A stretch of 64,000 nt of DNA from Allium sativum (Eukaryota > Streptophyta > Magnoliopsida > Asparagales > Amaryllidaceae), in contig CM060922.1 of the NCBI GenBank assembly GCA_030737875.1, positions 324,231,956-324,295,955 of the forward strand, read 5' to 3'. A model generated the notes under the pieces. It ran no database searches, was not told the DNA's origin, and saw nothing but the letters and a program-made list of their open reading frames with translations. The first letter of the stretch is position 1; every line of letters begins with the position of its first letter. Shown here piece by piece: positions 33,100 to 45,949 of this stretch. Made by a program: the position numbers and the translations under genes.

Positions 33100-35583
33100 C
33101 TCCGTACATCATGCCTCGCTATATATCTCTCAGAATAATCATAAAATATTAACAGACAACCGTAATAACAAAACAACACAATAGTAGGTAGTAGTAATAT
33201 GGCAGACATATGCTCGTCGCCGCAGAACATCGTCGGCACCAAAACCTACTGCCTGCTATCTCAGTCAGCTCACCATCAATGCTGATGAGTAGCCCAAGGT
33301 AGTAAAAGGGAAACATAAAACCTTGAGTCAGACAATAATCTTAGTGAGTGATAAAATAATTAACAACGGTTACCATGTATATGAGTATAGAAGGTTCAAT
33401 CATCTGATCCGTCGTAGCAGCAAAAGTATTAGCATAGGATAATCATATATCATATGGCACACTAGAATAGGAAAGGGCATCCTCCAATCTCACTCCTTCT
33501 TAATGACCTAGAGTGATAGCATACCCAAAGAAAACAGAGAGGAAAACACACAATCAACCATAGCATCCATAGCAATCAATATCCTAGCTACCACCAACTA
33601 AAGTCTTGAATACATCAATCATCGAATAATCGGCCATTGCCGTCTGTCAAGGGCTAATAAAGAAACCCCAGACCTAGTCAGACTACCATACATCCATCTT
33701 ATGTATATTTTCCTCCATCTGAGACAACTAGATCACTCTCAGAGATCGATCCAGGGTACACAATCCTACCTGATCCTGATGAGTGTCCCCACGATACCCC
33801 TGCTTTGAGCCTGCAAGAACCTTCAATAACCAATGATTCCTTGTCACTTCAAATCTGTTGGGCCTTCCTTTTCGACAATCACGTCTTTAGTTCACGCGAC
33901 TTCTCAAACCAATTCCATTATCATCCACGATCTACTCCCAGCAGAGTCAATCTATCATCTTACTGGATTGCGCATTATTCCGTGACTAGTATCACATCAA
34001 TCCAGCTTCGACCACTCTAACTCGAGTTCAAAATCAAAGCCTTATTCAACATTGAGTTTCACATCACTCATCTGAAGTCCATTCATTGCCAAACTTCGTC
34101 AGCAACCCCAAGAGGCCATCACAACCGAGCTCCCAAAAATTGATCCCCATCCTCCTTAATATGACGAATTGGTACCGGCCCATCGGTTATAGACCGGCCT
34201 CGGTCCATATACTTATCCAAAAATGGCTAAGTGCTTTCACATTTTAGTTCCATTCCCCAAATGCTATACATCAGTCCAATCTTGAAGTATTTCACCCATC
34301 CAGTTAAAACTCTGCTGGTCCATCATTGCACTTAAGCAATCAATCTTCAACCCATTCAAAAACATATCCGAATGACTTGAAAATTTACAGTACACTTTGA
34401 TTTATCACCATGACACCTCGCCCCAAAATTCATTGTCATCTGACCACCATGCATGGGTCGATACTTGTCCATCGAGCATGGACCGGTGCTAGTCCATATA
34501 CTTATTGAGTTTCGATATGAAATTTCTTGTGTTGCCTCTTTTCGTCATCCAGAGCTCCTCCGCCAAGTTTCATTTGAATCGGATCAACTGCACCTCTGAT
34601 GTTCTCTGTTCTTCAAATGTAAGATCTGTGACACACAATTCTAACAAACAATTCAAGCAATGCATTAAATTCAATAGAAACAAATAACGATTCATCAAAT
34701 CTTGATCATACAAACATGCATATATCATAAACATAACATAAATAAATGGACCTAACATAATTTGGATCTAAACATAAACAAGAACATGGTAGATCTAACA
34801 ATTATTCGATTTATATGGTTAAATTAAGTTTTCCTAGGGTGTCTAAATTTGAATTAAACCTATATGATTAGATCTAGGTTGAATCTAACATTTAACATAT
34901 GAATTTGATCCTACTTTACACATATAATACGTAGTTTCCATGTGAGAGACATCTATCACTCACCAAATCTAAGATCCAATGCAAATATGAGGAATTCGAA
35001 TCTAGACAGCGATGAAGAACCTTAAAATTAGTGCAGCGTGATGTAATTTAATTTTCTTGATGATGATCTGATCTCTAGATGCAATCTATGATGAATTAGG
35101 ATAGATAGGATGAAGAATTTAGGGTTAGGTTGAATCGGAGATTCAAAGGCACCCATCCTAATGTTTGAATGAAGAGAGAAACCATAATTCCCTTCCCAAT
35201 CTCCCTATTTGTAGCCATAGTTCATTATCCTAACAGGAATAACTAATTCCCATTAGCAGTTAATTAGTCTGCCTAACAGAAACTGAAACTGAAACTTAAA
35301 ACAACAATTCCTCCGAAATCGCTGAATCAAATCTTTAATGTGACCACAATACTGAACCGTAAATCACAACTATGATCCAATGAGACCAATTTTAGCACTC
35401 GGTTTGATCCTTATCAAAATTTATAGCTAAAAAAAATATTTGTAGGGGAAAAATAGACCCAAGTCGACTCAGTAAAAATCACGAACATGTATCAGATCCC
35501 CATAAACAATATATTAAAAATCCGAGAATGATCCAACCAGTAGGGAATATTTTTTTTACGATCCACCGATACGGGACGTTACA
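33100..35583 (-). mobile_element. Probable remainder of element F's 5' LTR
   Basis: The minus-strand start TGTAACGTCCCGTATCGG is an LTR start, and the start regions of F ('ttacgatccaccgatacggg') and D ('ctacgatcctccgatgcgta') resemble each other. The inner part mirrors D's LTR order: 'agtagcccaaggtagtaa', 'gacataaaactctgggtcag'-like at 33,310-33,340. It contains 'ggtccatatacttat' twice (34,195; 34,492). It abuts integrase sequence of H at 35,584 without a PPT. Confidence 0.5.
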
Positions 35584-35691
35584 CAAATCTCATAATATTT
35601 CTCAACATTGTCCCCTTAATGAAGACCGAATCCCCAATCTCGAACTTCAAATTGTCCTCTTGTCAGAGTAAGTCTTTTGCCTATCTTGGAT
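35584..35691 (-). pseudogene. pol: Integrase C-terminal scrap of element H
   Basis: On the minus strand, in two frames, it reads DRQKTYSDKR then FEVGDSVF-like residues, as in D's DRQKSYADKRRRDLKFSVGD. It is cut on the left by an LTR and on the right by G; it continues beyond G at 42,926. Confidence 0.6.
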
Positions 35692-35696
35692 CGTTT

Positions 35697-37496
35697 TGAT
35701 GTGGAAAAGTGGTTTTTCTCACATGCCAAACCCAAGAGTGGGTTTAAAGCAACCCAAATAACCAAATACTAAAATGTAAAGGGACGCACAGCTTTTTATA
35801 GTGATTTCGCACTAACATCTACATCCACTTTATAGTAATCATTCATTATCATTGTATCGATTATAATGTTCATCCAAGTTCGGACACTTTGAGTGCACAA
35901 AGTTGTACAATAGAATAACAAATATCTAGTTATTTCCCATCTTTGACCAGAATGCCCATCTTCTTCTTCCTCCTTAGGCCAAAGTGTGTTAAAGTGAACA
36001 CTAATGTCCAGTGAAAAGCTTTAAAGTCCAAGAATACCCAAGTATGTCCAAATATACTACAAAGTGTAAGTTTCAACACTTGGAGTTGTGCAAAGCAAGC
36101 AAAAAGTCTAAGTGAATGCCAAACAGTTGTAGGAAAACTTCTAGATGAAGTTTACAAGTCCAAGAAGTATCTCAAAGTCATAGGAATGATCATGAAAGCC
36201 ATTAATGAGCTCTAAAGAAATCTCTCTCGTATGCCTAAAGTCCAAAAATACCATGCCAAGTCAACCCCATTTGAATACGAAGAGAGGGGGTATTTATAGG
36301 TGAAGTTTGTGGGTCCCAACAAGAATTTTGCATCCCAAGGGATGCGAATTTTTTTCCCCAAAACATACCTAAAATTTCGACTCCCTCATGAAAATTTTGA
36401 TTCTTGAGGAACATGCTAAAAATTGCTGATCGGTACATGCAGATCGCCTAAAACAAAGTAATCCACATGCACCAAGTGAATTTTCCATTTGCTAGACAAA
36501 AAAAGAACACTGTGCCTGAGATGATTTTTCATCCTGAAAACCAGTGATCGACATGAGTCGATCACTGAAAACCAAGTGACCCACTTGCTCCAACCATATG
36601 CCTTGCCAATTTGAATCCGTGCCAAACCAACTTTCGCATCCCCAAAGTCACGCAGTGCTCAAGTCAAAAAGGCAGATAACATGCGATGCTTAGGGAATTT
36701 CGAGTTGCCAAATCCTTAATAGGAGATTTCTAATCTTGATCCAGCAAAATGCCAAACCCTAAATCCCTATGGAAAACCAATGAAAATATGCGATCGGCCA
36801 AGATTGCTCAACTTTTTTGAGCTTGCCAAAATTTATGTATCGTATCCCTGAAGGGATACGATTTCGTATCCTGAAAGGGATACAATTTCATATCCCTAGA
36901 GGATATGAAATATGGTGTTTTGTATCCCATATGGGATATAAAAACTGTATATTAGTATCCCTATGGGATACAAATATCCTCGAAGCCGTTCCAATTATGA
37001 TAGCTGTCGAGGCCGATGCGCATACGAGAAAACCGTGACACTCTGTTGATCAGCCTGTTTTGAGTGCCAAAACTTGGTTTGAGTAAATGGCTGATTCGAA
37101 GCTCTGTGCTTATATGAAGAGTCACACACATGATTTTTCTTGATCGTGCCATGTCCATTTGCAGATTTTGAGTGATCAATTCCGGAATTTGACAAAATCA
37201 GTATATTTTTCTTCGACAAGTTTTGCCACATGACCGGACCGAGGTGCTTAAGGATTTTAAGCTGATCGGACCGAGTCGATCACGTATTTTCACCCTGCCA
37301 TTTCTTCCAAGATTATTAACAACTTTTCCAATCTGATTATGCCGTCCCGTGAATCGACGATATTTCCAACCTATTCTGAACACTTCGCAAATTCGAACAG
37401 GTCGCTTTGTGTTTTCCAAGGAACGTTATTGAAACTCGAATGCGTCGCTAACCACAATCTTAACGTGTGACTGCTTTACCAAAAAGCATGTCGACA
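35697..37496 (-). repeat. 3' LTR of element G
   Basis: Direct repeat of 41,173-42,924, about 85-90% alike by eye. Followed on the right by PPT. Contains a cluster of GTATCCC/GGGATAC hairpins at 36,842-36,971. Confidence 0.8.
36842..36971. repeat. Cluster of five GTATCCC hairpins in G's LTR
   Basis: Five successive small inverted repeats: GTATCCCtgaaGGGATAC, GTATCCtgaaaGGGATAC, ATATCCctagaGGATAT, GTATCCCataTGGGATA and GTATCCCtaTGGGATAC. The third changes both arms together. A related, more degraded cluster lies in the other LTR at 42,264-42,405. Confidence 0.7.
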
Positions 37497-37511
37497 TTTT
37501 GCCCCCCAAAA
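37497..37511 (-). promoter_or_regulatory. Polypurine tract of element G
   Basis: TTTTGGGGGGCAAAA on the minus strand, directly before the LTR start TGTCGACATGC. Confidence 0.7.
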
Positions 37512-37519
37512 CATATCTT

Positions 37520-39280
37520 TATTGATCGAAGGAAGATGTGGTTTGCGGGTAACCAAAAAACCAGAAATCCGTAAACCAAAGCCAGGAGAAGTCCAAAGAG
37601 AATTCCAATAACCAGAAAGCCGAAGAGCCACGGTTGCACCAGATCGCATTAACCACAAAATCAGCAAACCAGAAATCCAAAGAACCTAAAAGACGCGATC
37701 TCGCCAGATCATACTAACCAGAAATCCACGATCGCTCTAGATCATATTAATCATAAAATCGAAACTTGAAATCCAAAGAAAGCGGACGATTGCTTTAGAT
37801 CATTTCTTCAGAGATAACCAAAATAATCGAAGTAACCAGAGTAACTGAAGTAACCAGTATAACTAAGATTTTCCGAATAACCGAGGGTCTCAAGGGTCCG
37901 AAACCTGAGTACCAGAATAACCAATAATCAGTGGACCAAAGAGGCCTAAAATCTAGAATAACCAGAATAGCCATAGCCATGAAATTAAGGAAACCCAAAA
38001 TATGTAAAACCAAAGTAACCAATAGCCGGATAACAAGATGGATCACTATGGTAAGACATTCCAAAGCTAAGAGTGAGCAATTGTCGTACCAACGACAAGG
38101 CACTCGAGTTTTAACTAGGTAAGTTGCCTGCTGTGAACCAACGGTACGACCCAAAGCCAAATAAGTAAAGAACTTACCCAACACAATCAAGGTGATGTTG
38201 TCAAGAGCTGACAAGGCAACCGTGATAGCCAAATGAGTTCAAGGCGGCCTTGCGGGGGAAAGATGACCAAGAAATGTCAGAATGCAAACCTGGCGAACCA
38301 AGTCCAAAAACCATGGACCGTAGTCTTTAGATTTCGCAATCCAATTCCAGATTTCCTTACTTCATAATCAACGTCCCGACAAATGAAGTAATTTTATCAA
38401 AATTATAAAAATTTGGAGTTTTCAGCAAAACCGAAGAGAAAACTCAATGGTTTATCATCCGTAAAGAGCATACATAGGGACTTGCCGTTCTCGTAGATTG
38501 GTATGCGGACATATCTGTTTTTCAATTTTAAATTTATTCGTAAAGGAGGTTGAATGATTTATCGTTTGCGAAGAGCATGCTTAGGAACTTGTCGGTTCCT
38601 GTTACGTGGGTAAGCAAACTTAGTCGTTCAAAATCCAAAACCAGAAAGAATTCAAGGCGGCCTTGCTATAACAAGACAACCAAGAAAAGCCAGAGAGTTT
38701 CAAGGCACACTTGCCGGAGCAATAGGACCAATAATCGCCAAAAAGTTCAAGGCGGACTTGCTAGAGTAAGACGACCAAGAAAAGATAGAAAAGTTAAGTT
38801 TATTAATAACCAGGGGGTGATGGTGTATTGTCGAGCCAAGAGCATACCTAGGTATTATAACAACTCCCGTACATAGGTAGGTGGATTTAACCATTTGAAA
38901 CCAGGAAACCAAAAGGATACATCACGAGGGCAAAAGCTTATGAGGGCAAAACCATGGGCCAAAGCCCGAAAAGCCAGAATCATGGGACGAACCCCCGAAT
39001 AACCAATATCTAGAAGAACCCTAAAGAAAACCATAAGCTAGAGAAACTGTGAAGACCGAAAGCCGAAAAAACAAGAACTGGAAATCCAAACACGAAAACC
39101 TGAGATACCGAATCCGTTAAGCCAAAGAATACCAGGATTTATGTGATCAAAGAGGCAGCAAGAGAAAAAAGGATGGACTAAAAGCCAAGACCATAATCCA
39201 AAGAAACAATCAAACCAAAAGCCCAGTAACCAAAGAGTCCATATCACCATAAAACTAGAAACCACAAGCCAGAAGATACT
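37520..39280. repeat. Repeat-rich post-gag region of element G
   Basis: AACCAGAA-type words recur dozens of times. Between 38,238 and 38,800 a unit of about 48 bp starting CAAGGCGGCCTTG recurs at 38,240, 38,653, 38,701 and 38,748. A second unit with 'agagcatacatagggacttg' recurs near 38,465, 38,570 and 38,840. No pol motif is found. Open frames such as the 145-codon one at 37,795-38,232 only translate the repeats. Confidence 0.65.
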
Positions 39281-39326
39281 GATGTCAGAAAGGCCTGAAT
39301 ACAAGACATGAGAGTCAATACCAAGA

Positions 39327-41030
39327 TCAGTTAATAATAATGCTGCCACGGGTGCTGCTCCCGGGCCTATCCTGAGTAGCATAAAGGGGTTGTGCCTGTC
39401 CTGGAACCATGGTCTGAGTTCGAACAAACCGTGCCAGCTCACCATGCCCGACACGCTCTTCAACCATATTCCAAAGATGTCGACAATCACTCGTGTTATG
39501 ACCGTCGAGAACATGAAACAAGCAATGCCAACCAGAATCCTTTTTCTTTGAGTCAACTCCCTTGTGGGAGGCTTTTTTGAAAGGTGTATTGGGATGAATT
39601 TCCAAGTAATTCTCTTCGAGAGTGTGAGTAATTTCCGAGTAAGACGAGGACTTAGGTTCCCTCCAAGCTATGTTCCAATCATTCCCCAAAGAAGGTTTAC
39701 CCTTTCCAGAATCCTTAGCCTTACCAAAGTCGGGTGATGCTTCGCCCTTGACCATATTAGCCTCGTGAACTTTTTTTTATCAGTCCTCGCATCCTCCTCA
39801 CGAAGAAACATTTCCGCTTCAAAATAAATCTCACCAAGATCCCTCGACGGGCCCAATTGCAGTGAGATCTTAAAGTTGGTCTTATCCAAAACATTTGAGA
39901 CTATAGCCATCAAAACCATGGACGAATCGAGTCTATCGACCGACGCCACCATCGTGTTAAACCTTTTTAAGAATTTGCACAAAGTCTCATTGGACTTTTG
40001 CTTGATCGTCGTTAGAGTCATAATGCTTTTTGGATGAGCAATGTGAAATTTGAACTGCTCGACGAACTTCCCAACCAAAGCATTCCCAGAATGAACTGAA
40101 TCCGTTTCCAACTGTTAAAACTACATGTCAGCAATGTCTGTCTAGTAAAGCAGAAAACTCTTTTCCATGACATTATCTGAAGCTAAAAGAACTTCCATAC
40201 GGTGCACTTAGCGCATCAAGTGAGCAGTCAGATCCTTCTGACCATCATAAGCTTCCAACACCGGTAATTTAAAGTCCGGTGGATTTCGAGAATTCCTGAT
40301 ATCCAAAGAGAATGGACTGCGATTAACACCATCCAAATCCAAGAGAAGGCACCGCCTCGAATGAATAGACGAATGACGTCCACGATTTGAGAACCATTAC
40401 CGAAAGCGAGCAACTGATTCAAATTATCCAAGCCGACACTGGAGCCCCAGTGTTTATGTCTATATTAGCAACCGGCTAATACACAATAAGAAATTCTGAT
40501 TAAATCCCAACCTGAGAAGTCGCTACGGGTGCAATCCTTATTCTCGGTACCACGGGAACGCTACCATCCAAACCTATGCACTAAGGCGCTTGAGCCACAT
40601 TGGCAATGCCAGAACCCCCGACTTGACCAACTAAAGCGTCACGGTCCTGGGCAACATCGAGAATAGGGGTATTGTCTTCGATTGTAGAGGGAACGACACT
40701 GATCTAAGGATCGACGTTGCACTACTGTTGAGTTTGTAAGGTTGCCTCCAAGTCCCGAGTCGCGACTTACAAAACACTATTACTTATTTCTATGATATCT
40801 TCCTGGCCTGTCATCCTTCCAACACTTCCAAGTTTAGCCTTAATACAAGCAAGAACAGTATTCATATTTTCCACTTGTCGCTTAAGTCGAGCGTTCAAAT
40901 CCATAGCTAAACCCTTAATGATCTCATCCACATCCTCTCGAGTAAAAAAGTTCGAGGGATTCCCAGTCGATTGGAGTTCTTGACTTCCTTCATTACTAGT
41001 TCCTTGTGCCTCGGCAATAGCGTCGAGCAT
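39327..41030 (-). pseudogene. gag: gag of element G, broken into at least four frames
   Basis: Starts with Met at 41,030 (87 readable codons with a coiled-coil-like stretch). There is then a frameshifted piece at 40,228-40,431, followed by 147 codons at 39,668-40,111 with FVEQFKFHIAHPKSIMTL and ETLCKFLKRFN, the conserved capsid core. A further 142 codons (39,327-39,755) carry WHCLFHVLDGHNTSDCRHL, a CxxHxxxGHxxxxC zinc motif, followed by ELARFV. This order is that of Gag in Tat/Ogre-like gypsy elements. It would form the particle capsid. Stops and shifts show it is dead. No protease follows. Confidence 0.7.
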
Positions 41031-41172
41031 ATTTGATTTAACTATGATGAAAAGTGAGCAAATTGTGTTTTTGAAACAAAAGTCGAATCCAAAACCAAAA
41101 AACCAAATCTAAGAACCAAAACCAAAGCTGAAGTCGAAGTTATCGTGTTTCCTACCTAGCATGCTAAAGTGT

Positions 41173-42924
41173 TGAAGTGGAAAAGTGGTTTCTCTCGCAT
41201 GTCAACCCCCAAGAGTGGGTTTAGAGCAACCCAAATAACCAAATACTAAAATGTAAAGGGGCGTACAACCTTTTATATTATTCAGCACTTACGCCTACAT
41301 CCACTTTATAGTAATCAATCATCATCATTATATCGACTTCAATGGTTATCCAAGTTCGGACACTTTTAGTGCACAAATGTGTACAATAGAATAACAAATA
41401 TATTTATAATTTATACTTTTGACCAAAATCCCCTTCTTCTTCCTTAGGCCACAGTGTTTTAGAGTGAATACTAAAGTCCAATGAAAAGGTTCAATATCTA
41501 AGGATATCCTAGAATGTTCAATATCTAAGCAAGCCAGAAGTCCAAGTGAATGCCAAAAAGTTATAGATCCTTAATATGAAGCTTACAAGTCCAAGAAGTA
41601 TCTCAAAGCCATAGAAATGACCATAGAAGCCATTAATGAGCTCCAAAGAAAGCTCTCCTGTATGCCCAAAGCCCAAAAATACCAAGCCAAACCAACCCCT
41701 TTGAATTCCAAGAGAGGGGTATTTATAGGTGAATTTTGTGGGTCACAACAGGAATTTCGTATCCTGAGGAAAGCTAAATTCGTATCCCCGAAACATAGCT
41801 AAATTTCGACCCCCTCATAAAAATTTCGAATCTTGGGAAACATATCGAAAATTGGTGATCGGCCTGTGCAAGTCACCCAAAAACAAGTGATCTGCATGTA
41901 CCAAGTGAATTTACCACTTGCTAGACCAAAAATCGAACCCCGAGCCTGGATGATTTCTCATCCCGAAAACTAGTGTTCTACACGAGTCAATCACCGAAAA
42001 CAAAGTTATCCGCCTGCTACTGCCATTTGTGTTGCCAATTCGAACCCGTGCCAACTCTGCTTCCGCATCCCTAAATTCAGACGGTGCTCAATCCAAAAAG
42101 GTGGATCCACAAGTGGCATAGGGAATTTCAAGTTGCCAAATCCTTGCTAGGGGATTTCAAATCCCAATACTTCCAAATACCAAACTCCGAATCCCAGTGC
42201 AAAACCAATGAAAATATGTGATAAACGCGGAGTGCTCAGCTCTTTTTAGCTTGCGAAAACTTGTGTATCAAATCCCTTGTAAGGATACAATTTCGTATCC
42301 CCAAGGGAGTACAATTTAATATCTATCCCTTGGGTATGAAATACGGTGTTTCGTATCCCGTATGGGATACGAAAACCGTATATTTATATCCATGGGGGAT
42401 ACGAGTATCCTTGAAACTGTGCCAATTCCGATAGTTGCAGGGGCCGATGTGCACACAAGAAAGCCAATGATCCTACTATGTTAATCAACATGTTTTAATT
42501 GCCAAAACTTGGTTTGTGTAAATCGCTAAACCAAAGCTCTATACTGATCCGAAGAGTCATGAACATAATTTTTATTGATCATGCCATGTTGATCAACAGA
42601 TTTTGAGTGATCAATTCCAGAATTTACCAAAACCAATATATTTTCTTTCAATGGTTTTTGCCATCTGACCAAACTGAGGTGCTCAAGGATTTTGGGCTGA
42701 TCGGCCTGAGTCGATTCCGTATTTTCACCATGCCAGATTTTCCAAGATTATTTTCAATTTTTCCAATCCGATAATGCCAACCCAAGAATCGACGATATTA
42801 CCTTTTTCGAATATTTCGCGACTTCGACCAAATCGTTTTAGGTTTTCCAATGCACATTCTCTAAACTTAAGTACGTCGCCAACCATAAACTTCACATGTG
42901 ATTGCTTTGCCAAAAAGCATGTCA
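41173..42924 (-). repeat. 5' LTR of element G
   Basis: Direct copy of the left LTR. It starts on the plus strand TGAAGTGGAAAAGTGG (left copy TGATGTGGAAAAGTGG). I found no primer site to a tRNA I can name next to it. Confidence 0.75.
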
Positions 42925-43140
42925 ATGGATCGCTTTCATTCTTCTTTGAATTAAATCATTCCTCCCTGATGTATTTTAATTCATGTCTGGTCCAAGTAGG
43001 AGTATATATGTAGTATCCTGTCAATAAGAAAGTGATATGCATGGTCTTTCATAGAGAACCTCGAAAGGAGCCATTCAAATATTTTCTTGAAAAATATTAT
43101 TGTAGGTGAACTCTAAATAAATGCTCCTCTAAGTCCCCAT

Positions 43141-43371
43141 TCAACCTTTTCGTTTGATAGTCTGAAACTGATAGACTGTGCTTATATTCAACTTAGTACC
43201 CAATTCCTCAGGCAGACATTTCCAAAATTCGCTTGTGAAAATTGGAGCACTATCACTGACTATACTGGAGGGGACTCTATGTAGTCGAATGAACTCTCTA
43301 ACATAAAGGGATGCCATTGATGTTGTTGACCTCTTACTCCAAACCGGTATAAAGTCAGCGTTTTTAGTCAA
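43141..43371 (-). pseudogene. pol: Integrase core fragment of element H
   Basis: Readable TKNADFIPVW, YVREFIRLHRVPSSIVSDSAPIFTSEFWKCLPEELGTKLNIST. This matches the integrase core around the second catalytic Asp (IVSDSA, usually IVSDRD) in D. The rest is out of frame. Confidence 0.75.
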
Positions 43372-44688
43372 GCCTGACTAATATATGCTAGTATTCCCCC
43401 TTCCTAGATTGGGGTAAGCCGTCTACAATGTCCAGTGAGACACTGTTCCATTTCCATTGCTGAAGGGATGGAGCAATCATTCAGGCATCTTTTTCTCCAC
43501 TTTAACTCTTCGTAGGTTATATATCTAGTATGAGTCCTACAATATCTTTCGTTATGTCAAACTAAAAGAAAACCCACTTCTCATCTTTATAGATTTTATC
43601 ACCACTGAAATGGATGATCATCCTCGAGTGGTGTGCCATAGATAATATCACACCCTACAAACAATCTATGTAGGGTATATATAACCTCCCATCTCTTCTC
43701 AAGCACCCCTTGGAATCTTATAATAGCCTTGGAGATGCCCTGAGACCTTTCCTATGCCTATCCAATCAATGATGTCTACTAATTCTATGCCCATTTTCTG
43801 CTTGGAACCAATTTTATCTATACGAGTAGGCTGAATCTCTAATGATGCAAGTGATCTGTAAGTAAAATCCAAAGAGGGCTTAAAGTTAAATATGGTTATA
43901 AACTCTAAATTCCTCTACTCTATGAGCAATGTACTATAAGATTGCTATATTTTAAATTAGCGCATCTACTCCTACATTTCCCTTTTTCGGGTTATATGAA
44001 GTTTCAAAGTCATAAGATGCTATGAATTTCGTCCATCGCTACTGCCGTAAATTTAAGAACTTTGAGAAAACAATCACTTAAGTGACTTATGATATGTAAA
44101 CAGATCAAAGCTCTCAGCAAGAAAATAATGTCACCAAGACTAAAGCACAAAAACGATGGCGGTTAACTCTAAATCATGGGTATTGTAGTTTCTCTTATAG
44201 GTCTTCAACTACTTACTACCTTAACTCTCTACCCTCCCTTTCTATAGCAACACTACATCATGACTGGTACCATATGCATTAGAGTAGACTGTAAAGCACT
44301 TAGTACCATTTGGAATTGCTAGCACCGATGCACTTATAAGAGCTATCTTCAGTTTCCCAAAGGATTCCTTGCAATCTTCATCCTAAGAAAATACTAGGTT
44401 CTTCTTGGTAAGACCTGTCAAATGTACTGAGATCTTCAAAAAATCCTTGATAAACTTCCAATAATAACCTGAAAAACTCAGAAAGATTCTGATCTTTATA
44501 GTATTTTTAGAGACTTACTAATCTTGCATCGCTACTACCTTAGCGGGATCTGTGGCTAATCCTTAATTAGAAACTATGTGCCACAAGAAACGCACCTCCT
44601 CTTTCTAGAAATGTCATTTAGTGATTTTCTCCTTAAGCTTATGCACTAAGAGGATGTTGAGAACCTTCTCCAAGTGCTTAACATACTC

Positions 44689-45066
44689 CTACTCATTCCT
44701 CAAGTAAATCAAAATGTCATCCACGATGACTATAACAAATTTATTCCAAAAATCCAGATACACCGCACTCATCAAATCTATCAAATAAGCTAGAGCATTG
44801 ATTAGTTCAAAGGGAATAATTAACCACTCAAAGAATCCATTGGGTATTCGGAAAGGAGCATATTCTCCGCTGCCCTCAACTGGTGGAAACCGGTAGCTAG
44901 ATCCAACTGGGAGAAAAACTGCAGCTCCTACTAAGTGGTCAAAATGATCATCAATATGAGGAATCAGGTCATGGTTTTTCTTGGTCGGGTTATTCGATTC
45001 TCGATAATCTACACAAAGTCTTAAGGAAGCATTTCCTTTGTAGCAAAAACGACCAGTGCTCCCCAC
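44689..45066 (-). pseudogene. pol: Reverse transcriptase fragment of element H
   Basis: Contains [17 protein letters not shown], a PFRIPNGFFEWLIIPFELINA segment and FVIVIVDDILIY: the RT fingers, palm and the catalytic IVDD box. In D the corresponding residues are [17 protein letters not shown] and FVDDILVY. Frames are lost on both sides. Confidence 0.8.
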
Positions 45067-45949
45067 TTTGAGATAGTTCTGCTAATGAAATCCTTCTTTG
45101 AAACTCTTCACTATACTTCTTGATTTTCTTTTTTTCTCTAAGTGCCATATGCCTTATTATAGTGCCACTGGTCAGGCATTGTCTATAGGGTATATCATAA
45201 TCTCAATTTCTTTATTCGAAAATAGCCCTCTCACGTCCTCAAAATATTAAGAAAATCTTGAACTACAAGCATAAAACTGATCTCGTTTAAGGCTATATCT
45301 AGGGAATACAAGTAGCTCAACATGAATGACCCACTCAGGTCACACGAAATAACAATGGTGCACCCATGGCAAGTACTAATCTGATGACCCTCCTCTCATA
45401 GTCAAGGATAACCCCATATATGGCTAATCTATCCATCCTTAATATCATCTCATACCCTGAGAAATCAAATATATATGCATCAAAATCAAATTATGTATCT
45501 GAAATCATAATTTTTAAACCTTGGAATATCATACATAAATGTGTAGATCCTCTCATGAGTTAGATACTAATACTACTAGAGCTATAACTAGAGATATGTC
45601 GAAGTGCAAAAAATAAACTAGAGTACTAGAAATAAAGGAGTGTGACTCTCTTGATAATAATAAAGCATGAATAAAAAAATTCAAAATAGAAAGCACATAT
45701 TCAACAATTACTTTCTTTCCTCTATCCTGCTTGTTGCTAATGGGCGGGCAAGCATTAAAAGCAAGAACCTACGCTGCCTAAGTGCCAGCTCATTGTGTTG
45801 CTTCAGTCCTTTAAGGGGAAACTTACTGTTGTGCTTAGGCTGCTAATAAACAAAACTTTTTCCCTTGAGGCGATCCATCATGCATTCTCTGGCGTAGTAC
45901 CTAAATCTTCCGTAATTATTTCACTTTAAATCTTTTTAAATATGAACTT

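Larger units (their letters stand above)
35697..42924 (-). mobile_element. Element G: gag-only LTR retrotransposon (TR-GAG-like)
   Basis: Direct LTRs of about 1.80 and 1.75 kb (35,697-37,496; 41,173-42,924), starting TGTCGACATGC/TGACATGC on the minus strand, surround 3.7 kb of internal DNA. The only coding trace is a broken gag. RT, RNase H and integrase are absent. The Gag type (no classical CCHC; CxxHxxxGHxxxxC) is like the non-chromovirus Tat/Ogre-type gypsy elements. It is inserted in H's integrase. The flanks share TGGATCGYTT (35,687-35,696; 42,926-42,935), longer than the usual 5 bp. Confidence 0.75.

Noticed and set aside
33093..35583. Independent minus-strand solo LTR starting TGTCACACTCC
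   Set aside because: Flanks (TGGGG and CAAAT) do not form a target duplication; better explained as F's LTR meeting another LTR end at 33,099.
37795..38232. 145-codon hydrophobic frame in G
   Set aside because: Translation of AACCAGAA-type repeats; no start context or homologous motif.
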